The notes below the pieces were generated by a model. That model ran no database searches and was not told the origin of the DNA. It worked only from the letters and a program-made list of their open reading frames with translations. A program made the position numbers and the translations under genes. This document shows positions 28,435 to 37,838 of a stretch of 64,000 nt of DNA, piece after piece. Positions within the stretch are counted from its first letter, which is position 1. The number at the start of each line of letters is the position of its first letter. Location of the stretch: IMG/VR virus record IMGVR_UViG_3300042383_000245, positions 1 through 64,000 of that record. The stretch is one strand, 5' to 3'. Origin of the DNA: a virus.

Positions 28435-29126
28435 TAGCTTTGCTTAGTTTGTTCTGCGTTATCTGATCCTGTGGCGAACTGCACTACTTCAGCTTCGCGA
28501 ATATTCACGCCGGCGTATGACAATATCTTGAAAACTAAGTCGTTTTGTGAGCTTTGCGGAAGCTCAAAGTCTTGATAGTCAACAGCTGACTGGTTGAATA
28601 TAGGCGAGCCTGCCACGACAGTATATGTCCACTTAGGATCAAGAGGGTAGCGAACATACATCGCACTGACGCTACTCGTGATCGATGTTGGGTAAACCTT
28701 AATATCATCTCCTTTTTGGTAATATGCTGGATAGGCTGTGGTTGGTGCAGTAATGTTTGAACTCAATAAGTTCATCACCTTGTTCTGGGCCACATATTCA
28801 ATTTCTTTAGTGCCGTATAGTACAACATTAACGTAGTACCAATCAGCAGGAAGGGCAAACGATTGAGAAGGAGAATCGTATACCAGAGTAGATGACGTAG
28901 AGAATTCATCAATTGTTTCTGCAATATTTTTTTGAATGTTAGCGTATCCATCATTTGCCAGTCTGGCGTTTCTTTTATTTACCCAGTTGGTATAGTCGTA
29001 AAAGTACTGCTCAAAGATTTCAAGCTGTGCTTGCTTGGCAAATAAGTTGAACTCCTCCGGCGTAATATAACCGTTGTTATCCTTATTAAGGATAGCCATA
29101 ACAGTATTTCTTACCGTGTTTATCAT
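28434..29126 (-). CDS. Head-tail connector / ring protein 1-like
   Basis: 230 residues from MINTVRNTVMAILNK. I reject an in-frame start 30 nt upstream because a TATCTTTG promoter box (29134-29141) ends 7 nt before this ATG. The N-terminus contains NKDNNGYITPEE, formally close to an EF-hand loop (Asn at position 1), but 'GYITPEEFN.F.KQAQLEIFE' is conserved in this phage connector family, so calcium binding is uncertain. The beta-rich remainder fits a ring protein under the portal. Its stop overlaps the next connector start by 1 nt. Confidence 0.65.
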   Translation of the reverse strand: MINTVRNTVMAILNKDNNGYITPEEFNLFAKQAQLEIFEQYFYDYTNWVNKRNARLANDGYANIQKNIAETIDEFSTSSTLVYDSPSQSFALPADWYYVNVVLYGTKEIEYVAQNKVMNLLSSNITAPTTAYPAYYQKGDDIKVYPTSITSSVSAMYVRYPLDPKWTYTVVAGSPIFNQSAVDYQDFELPQSSQNDLVFKILSYAGVNIREAEVVQFATGSDNAEQTKQS

Positions 29127-29133
29127 GTCATCA

Positions 29134-29141
29134 CAAAGATA
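29134..29141 (-). promoter_or_regulatory. -7 promoter box TATCTTTG before connector genes
   Basis: TAnnTTTG on the minus strand, 7 nt before the ATG at 29126. It lies just behind a terminator hairpin (29149-29174), so it begins a new transcript for the tail genes. Confidence 0.65.
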
Positions 29142-29148
29142 ACAAAAA

Positions 29149-29174
29149 AAGGCCACCCCTTGCGAGATGGCCTT
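29149..29174 (-). terminator. Intrinsic terminator between the 29,476 gene and connectors
   Basis: A 7-bp stem AAGGCCA/TGGCCTT with a 12-nt loop, flanked by an A-run on the left (T-run on the minus strand) and T-rich sequence on the right. It can end transcription from the minus strand and possibly the plus strand. Confidence 0.7.
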
Positions 29175-29194
29175 CTTTCAAATAGTTTTAATGG

Positions 29195-29476
29195 TTACGC
29201 TACAGCAATTCCACTAACTGCGTATGGAAGGTTTGATACAGTGTACGCAACATTAGTCCAAGAAGTCTGCAAAGCAGCAACTACGGCGTTTTGAATTGCG
29301 TCACGCTCTGTTTCGTCTCCAGCGCCAGCAGTGGCATGTGTAAGTGTAACCACTTTGCCGCCACCATAAGTGACAGTAACGGTGGTTGTAGAGGCTTGTT
29401 CAATCAAAATGATTCCTGTAGCCTGAACTAGCTGATTTTGTTCGCTAGTAACTGGGATGCTTAAAAATTTCTCCAT
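29195..29476 (-). CDS. Small virion-module protein, possibly head decoration
   Basis: 93 residues: MEKFLSIPVT...ILIEQASTTTVTVTYGGGKVVTLTHA, then an Ala-rich helix (ERDAIQNAVVAAL). The compact beta plus helix form recurs as a small conserved protein in the structural modules of marine and Bacteroidota phages. It has its own promoter (4 nt before ATG) and terminator, so it is a monocistronic unit, which suits an abundant protein. Function not established. Confidence 0.55.
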   Translation of the reverse strand: MEKFLSIPVTSEQNQLVQATGIILIEQASTTTVTVTYGGGKVVTLTHATAGAGDETERDAIQNAVVAALQTSWTNVAYTVSNLPYAVSGIAVA

Positions 29477-29480
29477 ACAA

Positions 29481-29488
29481 CAAATATA
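29481..29488 (-). promoter_or_regulatory. -7 promoter box TATATTTG, leaderless spacing
   Basis: Minus-strand TAnnTTTG ending 4 nt before the ATG at 29476. Confidence 0.65.
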
Positions 29489-29495
29489 CGAATAA

Positions 29496-30236
29496 TTACG
29501 ATAATTTATTCTTCACAACTTCAGCAACTGGCAATCCCTCTTCGCTTTCAAAGTATACGGTCAACGCAGACACTGCGTCATCTCCTGGCTGTAAGTTCAT
29601 TAACTTTCGCTTATTTCCAGGAATGTTAAACCAGATCTCTCTGTTGTTGTTACGCAATGTAAACATTCCCGCGTCCAAAGCTCTTGACGCCATGGCTGTG
29701 TCTTGCAAGTCTGGATCTGCTACCATCTCTAAGAACTCTTTTGGATACTGTCTAGCGTACAACAAGATGTCTCTCTTGATTTCTGGTGTGGTCATCGTTT
29801 CAATAACGCCACCATACAATAATTGAGCGATAGACAACATGGTTTCTAACTCCAAGTTTCTCGCGGCAATCTGTGCGTCCAACTCAATATTGAGTTCTTC
29901 GATGTCCTTAGCAGCCTCTTTCTCTGTGTTAAGCTCTCTAAATACGTCTCCATTCAATGGGTGTAAGTCCATGAATTTACTAAGCATTGGATTGTTTGAA
30001 GACACAATTAATACACCATCTTCAAAGATGATTGGTTCCAAAATCGCCTTGTCGTCCTGTTCATCCTCGAACACTGACTTTTGATTTCTAGAATAACGAA
30101 GTGCTCGGTTTGCAGTTCCGTCAAAGTGCAACAAAGAAAAACGCTTGGTGTTTCTCGAAGGCAACGTGTAGCTCAATGGAGCTTTGTCTTTTGTAAGGAT
30201 GAATACTCGATCCTTTAGCTGATTTGATTGTTTCAT
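29496..30236 (-). CDS. Conserved structural-module protein, unknown role
   Basis: 246 residues from MKQSNQLKDRVF. A longer reading from 30365 would cross the promoter (30258-30265) and capsid terminator (30272-30298), so it is rejected. Motifs: SRNTKRFSLLHFDGTANRALRYSRNQKSVF, then an acidic central helix (NTEKEAAKDIEELNIEL) and an alpha-rich end. Similar proteins sit next to capsid genes in other large phages. It could be a head-associated or assembly protein; no catalytic motif is seen. Confidence 0.55.
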   Translation of the reverse strand: MKQSNQLKDRVFILTKDKAPLSYTLPSRNTKRFSLLHFDGTANRALRYSRNQKSVFEDEQDDKAILEPIIFEDGVLIVSSNNPMLSKFMDLHPLNGDVFRELNTEKEAAKDIEELNIELDAQIAARNLELETMLSIAQLLYGGVIETMTTPEIKRDILLYARQYPKEFLEMVADPDLQDTAMASRALDAGMFTLRNNNREIWFNIPGNKRKLMNLQPGDDAVSALTVYFESEEGLPVAEVVKNKLS

Positions 30237-30257
30237 AATTTGATTTGATTTACGGTA

Positions 30258-30265
30258 CAAATATA
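30258..30265 (-). promoter_or_regulatory. -7 promoter box TATATTTG with A-rich leader
   Basis: 21 nt before the ATG at 30236. The leader contains AATCAAATCAAATT; a similar AATCAAAT tract precedes groEL, the scaffold gene and the 53,179 gene, and may help initiation without a Shine-Dalgarno. Confidence 0.65.
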
Positions 30266-30271
30266 AACAAA

Positions 30272-30298
30272 AAGGGTGAGTACATTGTACCCACCCTT
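30272..30298 (-). terminator. Intrinsic terminator after the major capsid gene
   Basis: An 11-bp stem with one mismatch and a 3-nt loop (30272-30283 with 30287-30298), followed on the minus strand by a T-rich run. It lies 21 nt beyond the capsid stop codon. Confidence 0.75.
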
Positions 30299-30319
30299 CT
30301 GTGATAATCTTGGTTAAGA

Positions 30320-31720
30320 TTAAGCGGTCTTGAACAAGAAGAAGTTGTTCGCGCCCAATGTGCACAATGCACGCTCAGACAAGAAGTTAACTCTCATTGC
30401 ATCCAAATCGCTAGTAGAAGCACCACCGGCAGAACCAGTAATCCAAGTCTTGTAGCGACGGTTTTCAGTTTCGCTAGCGCGGTAACGAACGTGCAAGAAA
30501 GGACGCTTAGCGTTCTTGCCCAACACCATGTCGTAAACGCTAGTAGAACCAGCAGGAACCAACACACCATTAACTTCACCACCAACGATACCACCACGCA
30601 AAGTTGCGTCGTTCAAGTATTTCCAGTCGGTCTTGTAGAAGTCATAACCACGCTTGAAGCCTTTGAAGCCCAAGTTCAATGCCATGTTCTCGTCGTTGTT
30701 GAACACACCGTAGCTAGTTCCGTTAACGCCGTAGCTGTTTTGGGTAGACAACATATCATCGATGTCGAAACCGAAGTTACGGTTAACGAACAACATGTTT
30801 TCTTGGATAGAACCTTGCTTGTCCAAACGCTGAATGATTGCGTCGAAGTCGGCCAAAGTGCTTGGGTTACCACCACCCCAAACGTTTCCACGCTGTTCGA
30901 TAGTGTAGAACAAACCGTCGGTACCCTTGTTTCCTACGTCACCGGTAGCTGCGATAGCGCCAGAGGCGGTCTCAGCAGGAACACCTTCGATCATAGCCAT
31001 TTCCAAGTAGTCCTCGAAACGCAAACGAGTTTCGTGCTCAGACTTGATGTACCACAAGTAGCCAGTTGCACCATTCTCAGTAGTAACTTCTACCCATCCG
31101 ATCTGAGCCATGTCAGAACCAGATACTTCGTAGTTGTCCTTGATAATGATAGGGCTGTTGTCAAAGATTGAATCTTCAGCCTCCAAAGAGCCAGCCATTC
31201 CATTGCTGCCCTTTTTAAACTCAGAACCGTAAACAAATGCAGTAGAAGTAGTTGATACAGGAATAGTTTGACCACCAGCAGCGTAGTAAGCTACAGTGAA
31301 AGTCAATCCAGATACTGCGGTGATGATAGCTTTATCGCTTTGGGTACCACCAGCATTGCGAGACAAGAACACAGTCTGACCTACGCGGAAGTTACAGGCA
31401 GTAATGCCTGAGTCAGCAACTGTCCAAGTAGCGGTGTCAGAAGCAGCAGCAGCAGCAGAAGTACAGCTTACATACTTGGTATGCAAACGACCTTGCTCTG
31501 CCCACTTAATCAAGTCAGAGTTAGAAGGCATCTCAGCACCTACTTGGCGCAAGAAAGATGCGATAGAGCGATTACCGTAACGCTCGAATTCCTTCTCGTA
31601 AGTATCAGGAAGATACTGATTCAAGAAATCGAAGTTGGTAATGTAATTTGAAGGCAAAGTTGCCTTAACGGATGAGGGGGTTATAGCAAACCCGGGACTC
31701 ACTTGAACTGATCCAGCCAT
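30320..31720 (-). CDS. Major capsid protein
   Basis: 466 residues, downstream of a scaffold-like gene and portal. The sequence has the HK97-fold profile: a helical N-terminal arm (ITNFDFLNQYLPDTYEKEFERYG), a Ser/Ala-rich inserted beta subdomain, the E-loop/P-domain region (EHETRLRFEDYLEMAMIEG) and a compact A-domain end (FLSERALCTLGANNFFLF). Gly and aromatic content is typical of crAss-like capsids. It is followed by a strong terminator, as expected for the most abundant message. Assignment rests on order, length and composition. Confidence 0.75.
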   Translation of the reverse strand: MAGSVQVSPGFAITPSSVKATLPSNYITNFDFLNQYLPDTYEKEFERYGNRSIASFLRQVGAEMPSNSDLIKWAEQGRLHTKYVSCTSAAAAASDTATWTVADSGITACNFRVGQTVFLSRNAGGTQSDKAIITAVSGLTFTVAYYAAGGQTIPVSTTSTAFVYGSEFKKGSNGMAGSLEAEDSIFDNSPIIIKDNYEVSGSDMAQIGWVEVTTENGATGYLWYIKSEHETRLRFEDYLEMAMIEGVPAETASGAIAATGDVGNKGTDGLFYTIEQRGNVWGGGNPSTLADFDAIIQRLDKQGSIQENMLFVNRNFGFDIDDMLSTQNSYGVNGTSYGVFNNDENMALNLGFKGFKRGYDFYKTDWKYLNDATLRGGIVGGEVNGVLVPAGSTSVYDMVLGKNAKRPFLHVRYRASETENRRYKTWITGSAGGASTSDLDAMRVNFLSERALCTLGANNFFLFKTA

Positions 31721-31743
31721 AGTTTTGTTTTTTTAGTTTTTTG

Positions 31744-32865
31744 TTATCTGTTACTCATTTTTATCTTGAGCCCACTTCCGTGGTCAGAGTCCAAAGCAAC
31801 AACTTTGAAACCAGTTGTAGGCGTGAGCTGTGGTGCCGACCGAACGTCCATCTGGATATTCTTTGACTCCTTCGCTACACTGTCTACTGCTGCAGCTCTG
31901 CCTTGCTCATAAAAGTGCTTGGCAAAACTGTCTGGGTTCATCGCTACTGCGATAGCTCTGTGGTATGCAGCTGGGTCTTTAATGAATCCTTTCTCGTCTA
32001 AGAAAGAACCAATAAACTTGCTTACGTCAGATTGAGCCTTCTTCAGTTGTTCTGTGTTGCCGGGTTTAAACGAGAGAGACTTGTCGTCGATCTTAAATTC
32101 AAAACCTTTGAACTGATCGCTGAAAAGCTCGTCTGTCTTCTTAGCAAAGAACTCTGAGCGCTCTAACTGAGCCTTCTGCACTTCCTCGGATTCTTGAGCA
32201 TATCTTTTGAAGTCCTCGTACATACTTTTCTCTTCGTCAGAAACTAAGCCACCCCTTGACTCAACGGGCACCTTGTACTGTTCCTTCAGCTTGTTGAAGT
32301 AGTCCTTGGCCTTTGCAAGATCTTTTTTCATTGCTAGCTTCTTTTTCTTAACGTCTTTTGGATCATCAAGGTCTTCATCAAATTCGTACCGAGTCTCGAT
32401 TTCGTACTTTACGTCTTCGTCGTCATACTCTGGGTTATCCTGTTTGATGAATTCAGCTAGCAGTTGATTTGCAGGAACGTCATCGTAGTTCTTATTCAAC
32501 TGAATAAAATCTTCGATTCCTCGTCCGGTCTCTTTCTTGTATTTCAAGAACGCAGACACGTCTTCTGGCAGTTCCTCCGCCTCTTTTCTCGCCTCGAACA
32601 AATCGTCAACTGAGTTGATTTCTTTGTTGTACCGATTTTTTAAATATGTAAGAACGTCTGTATCTTCTAGCTCCTTGGCTTGCGCCTCAGTGCTTTCGAT
32701 CTTTTCTGTTGTCCCGTCAGCTGCCACTACTGTGGTTTCTGCCGGGACTTCTTCTGACGACAAGCCGTGCTTTTCGTCATGCTCTTTTAGAAGTTGCTCT
32801 TCGATTTCTTGAACAGACTTCTGTTCCTCGAAGGCTACTTCCTTTACTTTGAATTCATTTTCCAT
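31744..32865 (-). CDS. Head scaffolding-like protein
   Basis: 373 residues, very acidic and helical, rich in E/K/D with long coiled-coil stretches (EIEEQLLKEHDEKHGLS; VKKKKLAMKKDLAKAKDYF). It lies directly between portal and major capsid genes, the usual place for a scaffold, and ends with a basic tail (GLKIKMSNR) like the capsid-binding ends of other scaffolds. It has its own promoter box and A-rich leader. No protease motif is visible. Confidence 0.6.
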   Translation of the reverse strand: MENEFKVKEVAFEEQKSVQEIEEQLLKEHDEKHGLSSEEVPAETTVVAADGTTEKIESTEAQAKELEDTDVLTYLKNRYNKEINSVDDLFEARKEAEELPEDVSAFLKYKKETGRGIEDFIQLNKNYDDVPANQLLAEFIKQDNPEYDDEDVKYEIETRYEFDEDLDDPKDVKKKKLAMKKDLAKAKDYFNKLKEQYKVPVESRGGLVSDEEKSMYEDFKRYAQESEEVQKAQLERSEFFAKKTDELFSDQFKGFEFKIDDKSLSFKPGNTEQLKKAQSDVSKFIGSFLDEKGFIKDPAAYHRAIAVAMNPDSFAKHFYEQGRAAAVDSVAKESKNIQMDVRSAPQLTPTTGFKVVALDSDHGSGLKIKMSNR

Positions 32866-32886
32866 ATAAGATTTGATTTTATATCA

Positions 32887-32894
32887 CAAATTTA
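32887..32894 (-). promoter_or_regulatory. -7 promoter box TAAATTTG before scaffold and capsid genes
   Basis: Minus-strand TAnnTTTG, 21 nt before the ATG at 32865, with an AATCAAAT leader. It probably drives scaffold and major capsid up to the terminator at 30272-30298. Confidence 0.65.
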
Positions 32895-32911
32895 CGAATA
32901 AATGTGACACA

Positions 32912-35341
32912 CTATTTTGGCTCAAACGACGCTAGGTCAAAGCCATCAAGGGTGTCTTCATTCGACTCGAAATCAACCGGTGGCAAGTTGTTTTTTCTTT
33001 GCTCGATCAATTTTGATTGCTGTGTATTTTGAAGAGAAACTCGCTTATCTTTAGCTTCTTCCTTCATTTTTTCTTTGTCGTTAATCATGCTAGCGTCAAC
33101 GCCCTTCAACTGCATGTTCATCTGGAACTCTTGCTGCATTAATTGCAACTTAATCTGAGCTTCCTGCTGCATTGTCTGAACTGAGAACATAGACTCTGCC
33201 TCCTTGATGCGGATCTTAGACTGTGTCTCTGCTTCGATCTGTGCCATCTTGGCCTCGGCTGCTGCCTGTGTTGCGGCGATGTTAGACTGAGACTGGAACT
33301 GAGACATCATCTGCTGTTTCTCCATGTCCTTCTTCTCCTTGTCCTTGCGCTTAACCTTCAACAACTGATTGGCAACCTTCAAGTTCTTTATCTCGCGGAT
33401 GTCGATTGCGTCCTCGAGGGCGATCTGGTCACGGCTCAATGCCATCTGGATGTTAGCCTCGAGCTGTTGCTTCTCCTCTTCGTCAGGCGAAACCTCGATG
33501 AAGATACCAAAGTCGTGCAAGTAAAGGTCCTTGATGCTGTCTAGGATCTGGATGTTGTACTTACCGATCTGGTTAGCGAACTCCTCGCGGAACTCAGCGT
33601 ACTCCAAGATGTCAGACACACGGCAAGACAACGCCTCAGACAACCTGCGTGTAATGAAGATACCACCGTCAAGAATGTGACGAGTTGCAGTGTTCGAGTT
33701 GGCGGCTGCCAGCTTCTGTACGCCCACCAAAGCATCGGCGCTAGGCATAGACCCGTCGCGTGCTTCGTTAAGACCTGTAACGTCGCGTAGCATTCCCATG
33801 TACTGATTGTACGCTGCGATCAGGCTAGAGATTTTGCCCTGTGCTGAACTGTGGTTCAGCTCCTGGATTGGAACACGTGCGTTGTTAAACTCTCCGTCCT
33901 GTGTATAGCTACGTCCGATTACACTACCGGTTTGGAAGTACATGCGTAACGCATCCTCTGGATTGTAAGCGGCACCGTTGCCAAGGTCAACCTCGTTCAG
34001 TCCATCAGCGTCAATAAACACACCATCTGGTACCATCTTGGTCAACACCTGTTGCAACTTAAGGTGAGTCATCTGGATCAAGTCAGCGAATGCTGTCATC
34101 CTGCGGCCCAAAGACTCAATGGCTCCCTTGTACATACGAGGGGCAACCATCACGTAGTTTGAGTACGCATACTGTGACGCAGACTTGGGGCGTGCCATGT
34201 TCTTGGACAGCTCCCACTTGATCAACTTATTTGAGCCAAGGATCAAGATACCCTCGTACCAAACGTCAATACGCTTCTCGATACGCTCGAATCTTTCCTC
34301 TTGGTCTACTGGAGGGTTGAAGCTCTCGTCCTTACGGATTATACGCTCTCCACCGCTCTCCAAGAACTTCTTCTTGTATACGAAGGTCTTGTCAGTTTTG
34401 TAGTTAAAGTACAACAGGGTTACAACGTCCTTGTCGAACAAGTCGTTCCTGTATGTACGCATGATGCCATAGTAGTCCCACCAAGCAGATCCGAGCTGTG
34501 ACGCTTCTTCTAGTTCTGGCTTTGTGATGTCTGGTTTGATCTTGATCAACTCGGTGATCGGAACCTGTTTTACTTCTCCCCAATAGAATACGTCGTCGAA
34601 ATAGGGTGACTCGGTGTAGCTGTATACCAAGTTGGCGGGGTCGACATATTCAACCTTAACCCCGGCTCCTGGTAGAAATGAGTGCTTCGCACCACCGATA
34701 CCCAGAGTGGCAAGGTCGTAATCGATACGTTTTTTAGTGTCTGCATAGTTGTTCTGTTCAAGTAGAGTATTGATTGCTTGCTCTTCTGCAATCTCGATGC
34801 TTGGCTTATACTTCAACTGCATGTAAAGCTGCAACTCCTCATCGTTTGATGGAAGCTCCTCTACATTGGTGTTGAACGCGTCTACGCCAAACTGTTCCTT
34901 TGTCTGTAGCAAGAAATCCTTAGCGACCATGTCGCCTTCGATCATGTCTTGGAACTGGTTACGCTGATCTGCCGCTAGTGCATCTTGCGCTACGGCCTTT
35001 ACTGAAAAGTTTCTATCAGCCATTCCATTAACAACAATGTCAATGAACTTAGGCATGATAGGTACCGGTGTCCAAGAAAGGTTTAAATACGATAGGTCTC
35101 CATCGAATGACATCTCCTTTTTGTACTTCTCAACGGACTGCTCTCCGCGTGCATACAGGCGCAAACGGTGGAACTCCACCCACTGGTTATAGAACCTGCA
35201 CGAGCCTGCGTCTTTTCGGAACCACTCCGACTGCACCGCTAACCCAACCTGTAGACCGAACTCTTTAGACGCCTTCTCAGCGTCCGTGGCCAGCTGGCTT
35301 GGGAAGGTAGTTGCATTGATTATTATTTTTGGATCTGTCAT
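32912..35341 (-). CDS. Portal protein
   Basis: 809 residues. Motifs RLRLYARGEQSVEKYKKEM, DLSYLNLSWTPVPIMPKFID and VVNGMADRNFSVKA match portals of crAss-like podoviruses. The middle contains the DDVFYWGE and YGIMRTYR segments, and the C-terminus is a long Gln/Met-rich helical barrel (AEAKMAQIEAETQSKIRIKEAE). It forms the dodecameric DNA gate at the capsid vertex. It overlaps the terminase stop by one base, a TerL-portal order common to this group. Confidence 0.8.
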   Translation of the reverse strand: MTDPKIIINATTFPSQLATDAEKASKEFGLQVGLAVQSEWFRKDAGSCRFYNQWVEFHRLRLYARGEQSVEKYKKEMSFDGDLSYLNLSWTPVPIMPKFIDIVVNGMADRNFSVKAVAQDALAADQRNQFQDMIEGDMVAKDFLLQTKEQFGVDAFNTNVEELPSNDEELQLYMQLKYKPSIEIAEEQAINTLLEQNNYADTKKRIDYDLATLGIGGAKHSFLPGAGVKVEYVDPANLVYSYTESPYFDDVFYWGEVKQVPITELIKIKPDITKPELEEASQLGSAWWDYYGIMRTYRNDLFDKDVVTLLYFNYKTDKTFVYKKKFLESGGERIIRKDESFNPPVDQEERFERIEKRIDVWYEGILILGSNKLIKWELSKNMARPKSASQYAYSNYVMVAPRMYKGAIESLGRRMTAFADLIQMTHLKLQQVLTKMVPDGVFIDADGLNEVDLGNGAAYNPEDALRMYFQTGSVIGRSYTQDGEFNNARVPIQELNHSSAQGKISSLIAAYNQYMGMLRDVTGLNEARDGSMPSADALVGVQKLAAANSNTATRHILDGGIFITRRLSEALSCRVSDILEYAEFREEFANQIGKYNIQILDSIKDLYLHDFGIFIEVSPDEEEKQQLEANIQMALSRDQIALEDAIDIREIKNLKVANQLLKVKRKDKEKKDMEKQQMMSQFQSQSNIAATQAAAEAKMAQIEAETQSKIRIKEAESMFSVQTMQQEAQIKLQLMQQEFQMNMQLKGVDASMINDKEKMKEEAKDKRVSLQNTQQSKLIEQRKNNLPPVDFESNEDTLDGFDLASFEPK

Positions 35342-37551
35342 TATTTTCTTAACTCGCTGTGAAAGCCTTTGTTATCGTATTGTGCAAATTTAAGGCTTAT
35401 TTTTGACTTCTTTACCTCGGGTACATATAAATGTCGTTGCGTTGCCATAATGGCAAGGCCAGAGCTGATAGATGCGTCATGCTTTGTACGATTGTTGATG
35501 TCAAACCGTGCCCAGTCCTCTAAAGTTCTAGTGAACGGCATGGTACCCATCTCGTCTACTGGCCTGTAAGTTCCCTCCATGTCTATGCCAACATGCTTCT
35601 CGATATACGTCTCAATCGCAGCTGCGTGTGCCTGCTTTACGTCCTCTGATGAGTTGGGTATTCCACCAATCTCTAGTTCGGTTTTTGACAACTTGGCAAT
35701 GGCTTTGTCTGGTCTGTTCATCGCAAATGCACGATACCCCCTATTCTTGAAGTGATATAGCAGTCGTGGCTTGTTGTTCTCCACAAGGATCGGCATGCCA
35801 TAGAAGAAGCAGGCCATCAGTACGTCCTCAAAGAATATTTCAGCCGTCTGTGGACGTGCAATGTACTCAAGAAAAAACTCGTTAACCGGCCCCTCGTCCA
35901 TGTGGAACTTGGTCAGCCCGTGTAGCGATCCGTTAGATCCGCCACCGCCAACGGCACCAGAGATGTCGTATGGGTCACACCCAAAGCAGCCCATGTGCTC
36001 ATTGCCCGGCTTGAACCTGCCGTTTATCTTTAATACCTTGTTACGCTTGTTATGCTCAGGCATCCATGACACCAAGAAGCGCCCCTTTCGGTCTGGAGTC
36101 CACACCACCTCTGAATCCTTTACACCATCTTTCCAGTGGAACGAGCCGCGTGTGATGGACTGGATCTGCACCATCGTGTCGTTGTAGTCGATCTGCTGGT
36201 AGATCTTGGTCAAGTTGAACAGAGAAGACTTACTCTCGTCACGGAACGCGTGCGACTCCGTGCGTGGAAACTGACGATAGAATTCGTTTAGTGCGTCCGC
36301 GTCGCTCTTCAGTGCTGCAACTTCGTTCTCCCAGTACTCAACAACGCTCTGTATAATCCAGCTCCCGTCGATACTTTTGATTGGATTCTCTGGCTTTTCA
36401 AGCACAGGCCAGCCATGCTCGTCGATAAAACCTTCAAAGTTCCACTCCATGGGAATAAACAGTGAGTACAGGCCGCTCTTGGTCTGTCCGTTACTGCTTC
36501 GCTTCCTTGGGTCTGAGTCGTAGTAGATATCCTTGAACCCAGATCCACCCTTGTCGAGTGCGTTCGAGGTAGAGCCCATCATACACTTTCCAATGATCCG
36601 CGAACCAAGACGCAAACATGTTTTAGTTACACGCCAGTTATTCTCAATGTTATTTGGTGCAAGCCACTTCCCTGATTCGTCATGAACCAGCAGTTTCAAC
36701 TTCTCACCGTCATAGCTGTTGTCAGCCGTATTCTTCCAGTCAATAGACGTGTCAAGTCCCTCGATCTCCTCCTCGTTCTTATCCATGTTCTTCCGCGTAA
36801 TCTTAGACGCTGGAACACGGTAGCCAAGCTCAGTCTTTGGCTTGTCCATACCATCCTGCACCGGCTTGAAGAAGAACGGGTAATTGTTCGATATTGGCAC
36901 GACCTTGTCCGTGAACATGATCTTGGCATCGTTACCGGTCTTTGACAGGATACCTAAACGAGCGTTCTTATTGATAGTCGCCGTATTAACCAGCTCAGAT
37001 GAGCTCATAAACGAAAATCCAGAACGACGGTTCTTGAGGTAACACATTCCAAAGCACCTTGTGTCTGCCTTGCACGCCTCCCAGAAAATAAAGAATATGC
37101 GGTTAGATTCACGAAACTCTGGAAGACCAACATCAATCTTGGTCCACTGCAAATACATGTAGTGAGTTCCCGTAATGTAGGTCTTCTGCTTGTTGTTCAT
37201 GAACCAGAACCCGTTGTCCCTCCTGTCGAACTCGGTCTCGATGTAGTCAATCCACTTGGTCTTGAACTCGTTGTCGTACTTGTTCCAGTCGAATATGGTC
37301 TTGATCTTTGCTAGGTCTTTGGGATACTCCTGTGTCTGCCACTTGGCGCCACGGTTCTGTATGTCCTTCGGCATCGGCAGTGCGATACGAAGTCCGTTGA
37401 TCTCGTAGATTGGCCCGATGGTTCCGTCCTTTGATATGACCACAAAGTCATGCGTCGGATCCCACCCGTACTCCCAAGACTTGTCTTTGTTCTTCTTGTT
37501 TAAGACCTCTGGTCTTACAACATCTTTGAGTACTTGGTACAGCTTGGTCAT
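35341..37551 (-). CDS. terL: Terminase large subunit
   Basis: 736 residues. ATPase half: a degenerate Walker A near KNRRSGFS (173-180), Walker B LLVHDES (D291, E292), and the coupling motif MGSTSN (325-330). Nuclease half: CFGCDPYDISG (catalytic Asp about 528) and FFEDVLMACFFY (~567). It cuts concatemers and pumps DNA into the prohead. The sequence resembles crAss-like TerL. Small upstream genes include the likely small subunit. Confidence 0.85.
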   Translation of the reverse strand: MTKLYQVLKDVVRPEVLNKKNKDKSWEYGWDPTHDFVVISKDGTIGPIYEINGLRIALPMPKDIQNRGAKWQTQEYPKDLAKIKTIFDWNKYDNEFKTKWIDYIETEFDRRDNGFWFMNNKQKTYITGTHYMYLQWTKIDVGLPEFRESNRIFFIFWEACKADTRCFGMCYLKNRRSGFSFMSSSELVNTATINKNARLGILSKTGNDAKIMFTDKVVPISNNYPFFFKPVQDGMDKPKTELGYRVPASKITRKNMDKNEEEIEGLDTSIDWKNTADNSYDGEKLKLLVHDESGKWLAPNNIENNWRVTKTCLRLGSRIIGKCMMGSTSNALDKGGSGFKDIYYDSDPRKRSSNGQTKSGLYSLFIPMEWNFEGFIDEHGWPVLEKPENPIKSIDGSWIIQSVVEYWENEVAALKSDADALNEFYRQFPRTESHAFRDESKSSLFNLTKIYQQIDYNDTMVQIQSITRGSFHWKDGVKDSEVVWTPDRKGRFLVSWMPEHNKRNKVLKINGRFKPGNEHMGCFGCDPYDISGAVGGGGSNGSLHGLTKFHMDEGPVNEFFLEYIARPQTAEIFFEDVLMACFFYGMPILVENNKPRLLYHFKNRGYRAFAMNRPDKAIAKLSKTELEIGGIPNSSEDVKQAHAAAIETYIEKHVGIDMEGTYRPVDEMGTMPFTRTLEDWARFDINNRTKHDASISSGLAIMATQRHLYVPEVKKSKISLKFAQYDNKGFHSELRK

Positions 37552-37838
37552 TTAGAGAACCTTTCCGCAAAGCCCTTCTTAGTCTCGACAGCGTCGGGAG
37601 TCTTTTTGGCCTCCGGTGCGTCGAGCATGTTCTTCTCCTCTTGGATCCGCTTGAGGATGTCAAACGCGTCCATGATGGCAAGCTTCTTTGTCGCCGCAGC
37701 GTTCTTCAACTTGTCGGCAGACAGGTCAGTATCTGAGCCACCATTAAGGATTGGTTCTTTAGCCACCAGTATTAGCTCCACAATGGCTTTCTCTGCGGCA
37801 GCGATGATCTTCTCTTTAAACTCTCTCTCGGTTGTCAT
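37548..37838 (-). CDS. Candidate terminase small subunit
   Basis: 96 residues, all-helical, directly upstream of terL with an ATGA overlap. It starts MTTEREFKEKIIAAAEKAIVE and has a central helix AIMDAFDILKRIQEEKNML and a basic end. Length and place suit a TerS, but no clear HTH is seen. Could equally be another packaging accessory protein. Confidence 0.45.
   Translation of the reverse strand: MTTEREFKEKIIAAAEKAIVELILVAKEPILNGGSDTDLSADKLKNAAATKKLAIMDAFDILKRIQEEKNMLDAPEAKKTPDAVETKKGFAERFSK

Noticed and set aside
29090-29126. True EF-hand in the connector protein (NKDNNGYITPEE)
   Set aside because: The first loop position is Asn and the surrounding phrase is a conserved structural motif of the connector family, so calcium binding is probably coincidental.
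30237-30365. Longer start for the 29,496 gene
   Set aside because: It would translate the capsid terminator and promoter; the ATG at 30236 follows the -7 box and an A-rich leader.
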